Assembly: GCF_009712035.1 (NCBI RefSeq)
Contig: NZ_VILB01000011.1
Coordinates: 571,281-635,280, forward strand
DNA: 64,000 bases
Direction of reading: 5' to 3'
DNA from: Anabaena sp. UHCC 0187
GTDB taxonomy: Bacteria > Cyanobacteriota > Cyanobacteriia > Cyanobacteriales > Nostocaceae
A program made the position numbers and the translations under genes. Shown one piece after another: positions 59,035 to 64,000 of the stretch (position 1 is its first letter; each line of letters begins with the position of its first letter). Below the pieces are notes generated by a model. It saw only the letters and a program-made list of their open reading frames with translations. It was not told where the DNA came from and did no database searches.

Positions 59035-59933
59035 TTACCCTGTAAACCACCAGTATGGATTAATAGCAAAGATTCCGATTTAAAAAACCCTTTAGCAATT
59101 AAATCCATAACTCCATAAAACATTTTTCCTGTGTATACATGATCTAAAGGTATGTCATGTTGTTGTTGAAAATCTTGACAAAATAGCTTTAATTTATTAG
59201 TCACTTTAGCATAACCACCAAAATGATAATCAGATACAAGTTGCCAAGGTGCGGGAGAATTGACAGGTGTGGGTAAATTAGCAGCTAGATATTTTGTTAA
59301 TAAATTATTGATATCTTCTTTGAGAAAATCACCATCTTTCAATACAGGAAAACCAATCACTTTTTGTTCTTGACTTAATGATAGTGTTATCCCTGCTAAT
59401 GTTGTTCCTGTACCGCAAGCTAAACAGATATTATTAAATCCTTTAACTGTTTGTAATATTTCTATACAACCACGCATACCATTTAAATTACAACCCCCTT
59501 CAGGAATAATAAATACTTCCCCAAATCGTTGTTTCAATTGGTTTTGTAATTCTTCTGTATGGCGTTTTTTATATGTCTGACGATCAATATATACTAATTC
59601 CATTCCCTGTGATACTGCAAATTCTAAAGTAGGATTGAGAGGAATATTTTCTTCTCCACGAATTAAGCCAATAGTCCGAAAACCAAATAAATTTCCTGCG
59701 GCTGCGGTAGCATAAATATGATTAGAATAAGCACCACCAAAAGTAAGAATTGTAGATAAATTTTTCTGTTTAGCTTCCACCAAGTTATATTTCAGTTTAA
59801 ACCATTTATTGCCGTTGATTTGGGGGTGCATGATATCGAGACGTAAGACAGATAGCTTAACACCTGCATTCGCTCCAATTTCACTATTAATTTGTTGAAT
59901 AAGTGGAGGAAAAAAAATTGAAGACATTTTCAA
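59031..59933 (-). CDS. PLP-dependent ACC deaminase / D-cysteine desulfhydrase family protein
   Basis: 300 aa. Fold-type II PLP enzyme: GNKWFKLKYN with the Schiff-base lysine K43 or K46, TFGGAYSNHIYATAAAG, and ACGTGTTLAG as phosphate-binding loop. Members act on D-cysteine or 1-aminocyclopropane-1-carboxylate; which substrate applies cannot be told from sequence alone. It ends overlapping the convergent 86-aa gene. Confidence 0.82.
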   Translation of the reverse strand: MKMSSIFFPPLIQQINSEIGANAGVKLSVLRLDIMHPQINGNKWFKLKYNLVEAKQKNLSTILTFGGAYSNHIYATAAAGNLFGFRTIGLIRGEENIPLNPTLEFAVSQGMELVYIDRQTYKKRHTEELQNQLKQRFGEVFIIPEGGCNLNGMRGCIEILQTVKGFNNICLACGTGTTLAGITLSLSQEQKVIGFPVLKDGDFLKEDINNLLTKYLAANLPTPVNSPAPWQLVSDYHFGGYAKVTNKLKLFCQDFQQQHDIPLDHVYTGKMFYGVMDLIAKGFFKSESLLLIHTGGLQGN

Positions 59934-59995
59934 AAAAAGTTATTATTTACTAGAATAGTATAAAATGCCAATTTTACCAAAAAAATACCCCAATT

Positions 59996-60353
59996 ATGGC
60001 AAAAACTTTTGATTTAATCACGGAAGAACTACAAAAATTTATTATTAATCAAAAAATATTTTTTGTCAGGACAGCCCCCTTAAATTCGACAGATCATGTT
60101 AACCTTTCTCCCAAGGGAATAGATAAGTTTTCGCATTCTCTCCCCCCACCAAGTTGGTTATTTAGATATAACAGGTAGTCGTAACGAAACATCTGCTCAT
60201 TTGCAGGAAAATGGGCGGATAACCTTGATGTTTTGTGCTTTTCAAGAACCTGCTTGTATTCTCCGTCTTTATGGTCAGGGACAAACTATTTTACCAGATT
60301 CTCCCGCATGGAATTCTCTCTATCCTCTATTTCCTCATAAAATTTTAAAAAAT
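59996..60353 (+). pseudogene. Frameshifted, truncated pyridoxamine-phosphate-oxidase family gene
   Basis: ATG 59996 gives AKTFDLITEELQKFIINQ... HVNLSPKGIDKF, typical of PPOX-family flavin proteins. At the T run 60128-60131 one extra T shifts the frame; the family sequence continues in the next frame as FRILSPHQVGYLDITGS, HLQENGRITLMFCAF, ILRLYGQG. It breaks off at LYPLF and runs into the GNAT gene. Both a frameshift and loss of the C-terminus are seen. Confidence 0.82.
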
Positions 60354-60761
60354 ATGAATTATCAAGTTGTTAACCAATTAAATGAAACCCAAATTTGTGA
60401 ACTTGTAGAATTATATAAAAATGAATTCTGGAGTCAAAACCGGACATATCAAGGTGTTGTCAAAATGCTGGTTGCATCTGATATTATTATCGGTTTAGTA
60501 AATGAGGAAGAACAATTAATTGGTTTTTGTCGCGTCCTGAGTGATTTTGTTTATCGCGCAGTTCTCTATGATGTCATTGTTAAACCTAGTTATAGAAAAA
60601 GAGGATTTGGTGCTAAATTATTAAATGAAGTCGTTAATCATCCCCAATTAAAAGAAGTTGAAAATATTGCTCTTTTTTGTTTACCAGAAATGATACCATT
60701 TTATCAACGTTGGGGTTTCACAGATGTTGTGAAGCTGGAATTAATGTACCGTTACCAATAA
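60354..60761 (+). CDS. GNAT-family N-acetyltransferase
   Basis: 135 aa from ATG 60354. Acetyl-CoA-binding motif A is DVIVKPSYRKRGFGAKLL, followed by FYQRWGF. A longer frame from 60201 starts in the remains of the PPOX pseudogene and is not the natural start, though a fusion product is possible. Substrate unknown. Confidence 0.8.
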   Translation: MNYQVVNQLNETQICELVELYKNEFWSQNRTYQGVVKMLVASDIIIGLVNEEEQLIGFCRVLSDFVYRAVLYDVIVKPSYRKRGFGAKLLNEVVNHPQLKEVENIALFCLPEMIPFYQRWGFTDVVKLELMYRYQ

Positions 60762-60795
60762 TATAAGAATCCAAAAACAGTTCTCTAATTTTATC

Positions 60796-61704
60796 ATGTC
60801 TAATCAACGCATAATTCAAAGTATATACACAGATGGGGCTTGCACAGGCAATCCTGGACCTGGTGGTTGGGGTACAGTCGTCTATTTTAATGATGGTTCG
60901 GTGCATGAAATGGGTGATTCATCGCACCACACTACTAATAATAAAATGGAAATGCAAGCCGCGATCGCCGCTTTGGAATTTTTTAAATCATCTCGACAAA
61001 CTGAAGCTATTACCCTGTATACTGATAGCAAATATGTGATTGATTGTGTTACCAAATGGGTGAAAGGCTGGAAAAAGAACGGTTGGAAAAAATCAGATGG
61101 TAATCCTGTCCAAAACCAAGACCTCTTAGAAATCCTCGATGCACTCAATAGCCGACTGGTACAATGGGAACACGTCCGGGGACATTCTGGTAATATTGGC
61201 AATGAACGCTGTGATACGATTGCTCGCTCCTTCGCCAATTACAAAATCCCCCACCTCCAACAGTCATTACCCGAATTTCTTCACGAAACTTTACCTAAAA
61301 TTGAGGAGATAAGCGTAGTAAAAGTACCTAATGATCCCATAAACTCTACAATAACTAATAAAAATACACCGGAAAGCAGTCCCTCTGCATCAGATACAAG
61401 CACTATGGAACTATCTACAACGCCAACTGCGACGACAACCAATGAACAACCCACTGAAATCAGGGTTTTACAGCTTCGCAACTTGGTGGAAACTTTACGC
61501 ATTGCGGACGAAATTGCCGAAAAAGGCTATCTAATTACCAGTTCAGAATTAGCAGACTTAATGAGTGTCCACTCTAGTGCCGTTACTAGCCGAGGTGATG
61601 AATGGCGCTGGCGAAATTGGATAGTTTCACGGGTAAGACGGGAAGGTAATCAAATTCTCTGGGAACTTGAACGGGGGGACAAAGTAGAAGTAGAAGTAGA
61701 TTAA
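60796..61704 (+). CDS. rnhA: Ribonuclease HI with cyanobacterial C-terminal domain
   Basis: 302 aa. RNase H catalytic acids D13 (YTDGACTGNPGPGGWG), E52 (NNKMEMQAAI), D77 (YTDSKYVID) and D140 (GHSGNIGNERCD). It degrades RNA in RNA:DNA hybrids. After ~155 there is a Thr/Ser-rich linker and an extra ~75-residue domain (LADLMSVHSSAV, WRWRNWIVSRVRREG) that looks like a small helix-turn-helix, seen in several cyanobacterial RNases H; its role is unknown. Confidence 0.92.
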   Translation: MSNQRIIQSIYTDGACTGNPGPGGWGTVVYFNDGSVHEMGDSSHHTTNNKMEMQAAIAALEFFKSSRQTEAITLYTDSKYVIDCVTKWVKGWKKNGWKKSDGNPVQNQDLLEILDALNSRLVQWEHVRGHSGNIGNERCDTIARSFANYKIPHLQQSLPEFLHETLPKIEEISVVKVPNDPINSTITNKNTPESSPSASDTSTMELSTTPTATTTNEQPTEIRVLQLRNLVETLRIADEIAEKGYLITSSELADLMSVHSSAVTSRGDEWRWRNWIVSRVRREGNQILWELERGDKVEVEVD

Positions 61705-62297
61705 AATAATTTGTAATTCGTAATTCGTAATTCGTAGTTAAGTTTGATAAATGGCATAGAAAATAGGTAAAAGTTGCGCGTTTTATCAATTACAAATTAC
61801 GGGTTATGGTATTAATAAGTTAAATAAAATGTATTCATAATCATCAATATGATCTCCCCGTCAAAAAATTTTCATCATGGCTGAGAAATATTATTTGTGA
61901 TTTTAATTCTCCCTCTAACTACAAAACGTAGCAGTCTATTGATAGCTTGTACCTCTTCTTCGTTTAATATCTCCTACATTTGATTTTATCTAAGTGATTA
62001 ACCTAAGCATTGAATTGTGAAAATGATCAAATATTATAGTGATAGCAATAGCTATAAACTAGTGACTTCTATCACATGAATGCTACATACCTCTGATCTT
62101 CCTAACATGAAAGTGGATCGCTGAAAACATTAATGTAACTCCTATAGGGTAGGTGTATTTTCGCTTATAATGATATAACCTTAATTATATTCTCGTCTGG
62201 ACAAAACCCTTTATCTCTTGATCCACTCTTGTCATCTATTTCCCAATTACCTTTACAATTTAGATTCCTAGCAATTACCAGGAGTAAAAAAAGGATT
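61705..62297. other. 593-bp gene-poor region before hisF
   Basis: Starts with TAATTCG heptads (~61708-61735). On the minus strand a 32-codon frame (61875-61973) with a protein-like composition follows ATG-TAG, so it lacks a usable start. The rest should hold the hisF promoter. No RNA gene seen. Confidence 0.5.
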
Positions 62298-63071
62298 ATG
62301 TTGTCTAAAAGAATCTTACCTTGTCTAGATGTCAAGGCTGGCAGAGTGGTTAAAGGCATTAACTTTATTGATCTCAAGGATGCAGGTGATCCAGTAGAAC
62401 TGGCCAAGGTTTACAATGAAGCCGGTGCAGATGAGTTAGTGTTTCTGGATATTACAGCGACTCATGAAGACCGAGACACGATTATTGATGTGGTTTACCG
62501 GACTGCGGAACAGGTCTTCATTCCCTTGACTGTGGGTGGGGGAATTCAAACCTTAGAAAATGTTAAAGGTTTGTTACGAGCCGGGGCTGACAAGGTTAGT
62601 ATTAATTCTGCGGCGGTCAGAAATCCCGATTTAATCAATCAAGCAAGCGATCGCTTTGGTAATCAGTGTATTGTTGTGGCTATTGATGCCAGACGTAGAC
62701 TTGACCCTGAGAATCCTGGTTGGGATGTGTATGTTCGTGGGGGCAGAGAAAATACTGGTCTAGATGCTCTAAGGTGGGCTGAAGAAGTAACAAAACGGGG
62801 GGCGGGAGAATTGTTAGTCACAAGTATGGATGCTGATGGAACCCAAGCTGGTTATGATTTAGAGTTGACAAAAGCGATCGCTAATGCTGTAGAAATTCCC
62901 GTCATTGCTTCTGGTGGTGCGGGAAATTGTGAACACATTCACACCGCTTTAACTGAAGGTAAAGCCGAAGCCGCACTTTTAGCCTCATTGTTACATTTTG
63001 GGCAACTCAGTGTGGCACAAATTAAAAATTATTTGCATGAACGCAATATTCCTGTTCGTCTTCCTACTTGA
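62298..63071 (+). CDS. hisF: Imidazole glycerol phosphate synthase cyclase subunit
   Basis: 257 aa from ATG 62298, the standard HisF length; an upstream start at 62229 is rejected. The catalytic pair is D11 ([14 protein letters not shown]) and the Asp of VVAIDARR; phosphate-binding loops are [11 protein letters not shown] and ASGGAGN. With HisH it makes IGP and AICAR in histidine synthesis. AGGA precedes the start. Confidence 0.95.
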   Translation: MLSKRILPCLDVKAGRVVKGINFIDLKDAGDPVELAKVYNEAGADELVFLDITATHEDRDTIIDVVYRTAEQVFIPLTVGGGIQTLENVKGLLRAGADKVSINSAAVRNPDLINQASDRFGNQCIVVAIDARRRLDPENPGWDVYVRGGRENTGLDALRWAEEVTKRGAGELLVTSMDADGTQAGYDLELTKAIANAVEIPVIASGGAGNCEHIHTALTEGKAEAALLASLLHFGQLSVAQIKNYLHERNIPVRLPT

Positions 63072-63170
63072 GATCAGATATAGCGACCAGCTACATATGT
63101 TGAAGATAAAACACAGTTCTCCGAAACAGTGTTAAGATAAGGGTACTTCTATTAAGAAATATTAAGAAAT

Positions 63171-63362
63171 ATGTTGATTCCTATTTTAATCTTTGATGTC
63201 GCACTTGTAGCATGGTCGCTACACCTGATGGAAAAAGCCTATGAGTATAAAGAATTTTCGCTCATGTTGGCTGGTACATTAGTAGCATTAGCCGCAGCAG
63301 CAATGCTGGTAGTTTACTTTTTAATGGGACACTGTATGAGTTATTTGTTACAAGTATCTTAG
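63171..63362 (+). CDS. Small two-helix membrane protein
   Basis: 63 aa, hydrophobic at ~3-19 and ~30-52, with a charged middle (EKAYEYKEFS). Conserved-looking but not assigned. It follows hisF by 100 bp. Confidence 0.6.
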   Translation: MLIPILIFDVALVAWSLHLMEKAYEYKEFSLMLAGTLVALAAAAMLVVYFLMGHCMSYLLQVS

Positions 63363-63656
63363 GTAGGGCAACAGCAAAAGTAATTGAGGATGACTACATA
63401 TTGGTATGGTTAACCGTGAACATCTAAAGAATATTAAATTTGCTATCCTTCGTTAATTCACAAAATTAAACTAAAATTTAGTTGATTTTAATCCCTAATA
63501 GCTCAGGGTGGTATGAGCCATAGTTCTATAAGTTATCACAACGTTAAAAACCCCCATTCCCTGGATTCATTCACTAAAATTCCCGGTTCACTACCATTCC
63601 AGAAATCTACTTGTTATATTAGACTAAATCACTAGTATGTTAAGGATTTAGTAACT

Positions 63657-64000
63657 GTGCGAGATGATTTACAGGGATTGGATATTAGTCATGATCAACT
63701 GCAAGAATTGACTAACTTACCTGTTAATAATAAATTAATCATTATTACTGATACTATTCAGCAATTCGGTAAACAGTTACTAAAAAAAGCTCAAGCAACA
63801 GAAAGTGCCAATGTAGTTTTTGTAGGACTGTCTATTTCTGTTTGTACCTATCTGTTAGTAAAGTTATCATCTTGGATATCATTGATCTTTTTACTTTTGT
63901 GGGTAGGTGGGACTATACAAACTTTATTGTATTTAATATGGAAAGTGAAAAGCAAATTTCTCAAGAGGAATATGACAAATTCTTTACGGATTTTAATAAA
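63657..64000 (+). CDS. Membrane protein, 3' end outside window
   Basis: GTG 63657, with AAGGAT ten bases before, opens a frame that stays open to the right edge (about 114 codons). Residues ~1-55 are soluble (RDDLQGLDISHDQLQELTNL), then two hydrophobic segments (NVVFVGLSISVCTYLLVKL and WISLIFLLLWVGG). A stop lies just upstream in frame. Family not recognised. Confidence 0.6.
   Translation, partial: MRDDLQGLDISHDQLQELTNLPVNNKLIIITDTIQQFGKQLLKKAQATESANVVFVGLSISVCTYLLVKLSSWISLIFLLLWVGGTIQTLLYLIWKVKSKFLKRNMTNSLRILI

Noticed and set aside
61875-61973. 32-codon minus-strand frame with protein-like composition (EILNEEEVQAINRLL)
   Set aside because: It follows ATG-TAG and has no usable start; possibly a decayed gene tail, but support is too thin.

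Overview
The window looks like chromosome of a nitrogen-fixing filamentous cyanobacterium of the Nostocales (Anabaena/Nostoc/Dolichospermum type); the species is not determined. Supporting signs are a nifP-nifV-nifZ-nifT block, a ferrochelatase with a chlorophyll-binding tail, cyanobacteria-restricted families (DUF2949, DUF1824, pentapeptide and WD40 proteins), scattered HIP1 octamers (GCGATCGC), AT-rich DNA and many heptanucleotide tandem repeats between genes.

Layout. 1-7321 (minus) is a three-gene operon: an alpha/beta hydrolase, a caspase/gingipain-fold peptidase and a giant CHAT-STAND-WD40 protein that runs off the left edge. 7577-14088 (plus) is a sugar-catabolic cluster (gap1, pyk, tal, ackA) interrupted by a response regulator and by a deleted IS605-type tnpB that keeps its 3' end. 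14255-17155 holds a membrane protein of unknown role, flanked by inverted repeat blocks, and ftsH. 17237-21345 (minus) is the nif accessory block, including a 38-codon membrane ORF. 21946-26290 carries a TPR lipoprotein, a pentapeptide membrane protein and a NarL-type two-component pair. 26706-30031 is a five-gene plus-strand array: Roadblock, small GTPase, DUF4388, V4R-like protein and protoglobin. 30165-36436 is mostly housekeeping (dnaG, purB, hemH, a methyltransferase).

36733-42145 is accessory: barstar-like and HEPN proteins, then a vWA - PP2C - kinase/WD40 triad of the TerY/YegL-YegK-YegI type. 42426-49447 has a desaturase-SDR fusion, a VOC protein, an ABC exporter, DUF1824 and an ABC-F ATPase. 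49478-58699 is a mixed island of toxin-antitoxin modules and putative nucleases around alaS: a DUF5615/DUF433 pair, HicB genes (one beside a hicA remnant), a PIN plus HEPN protein, and an OLD-like ATPase with a separate TOPRIM (DUF3226) partner. 58774-64000 returns to metabolism (a PLP enzyme, rnhA, hisF), with a frameshifted flavin-oxidase pseudogene running into a GNAT gene and a membrane protein cut by the right edge.

The most promising systems for follow-up are the CHAT-STAND-WD40/peptidase/hydrolase operon, the Roadblock-GTPase-protoglobin array, the PIN-HEPN plus ATPase-TOPRIM cluster, and the WD40-fused kinase triad. No tRNA, rRNA or CRISPR array was recognised by eye.
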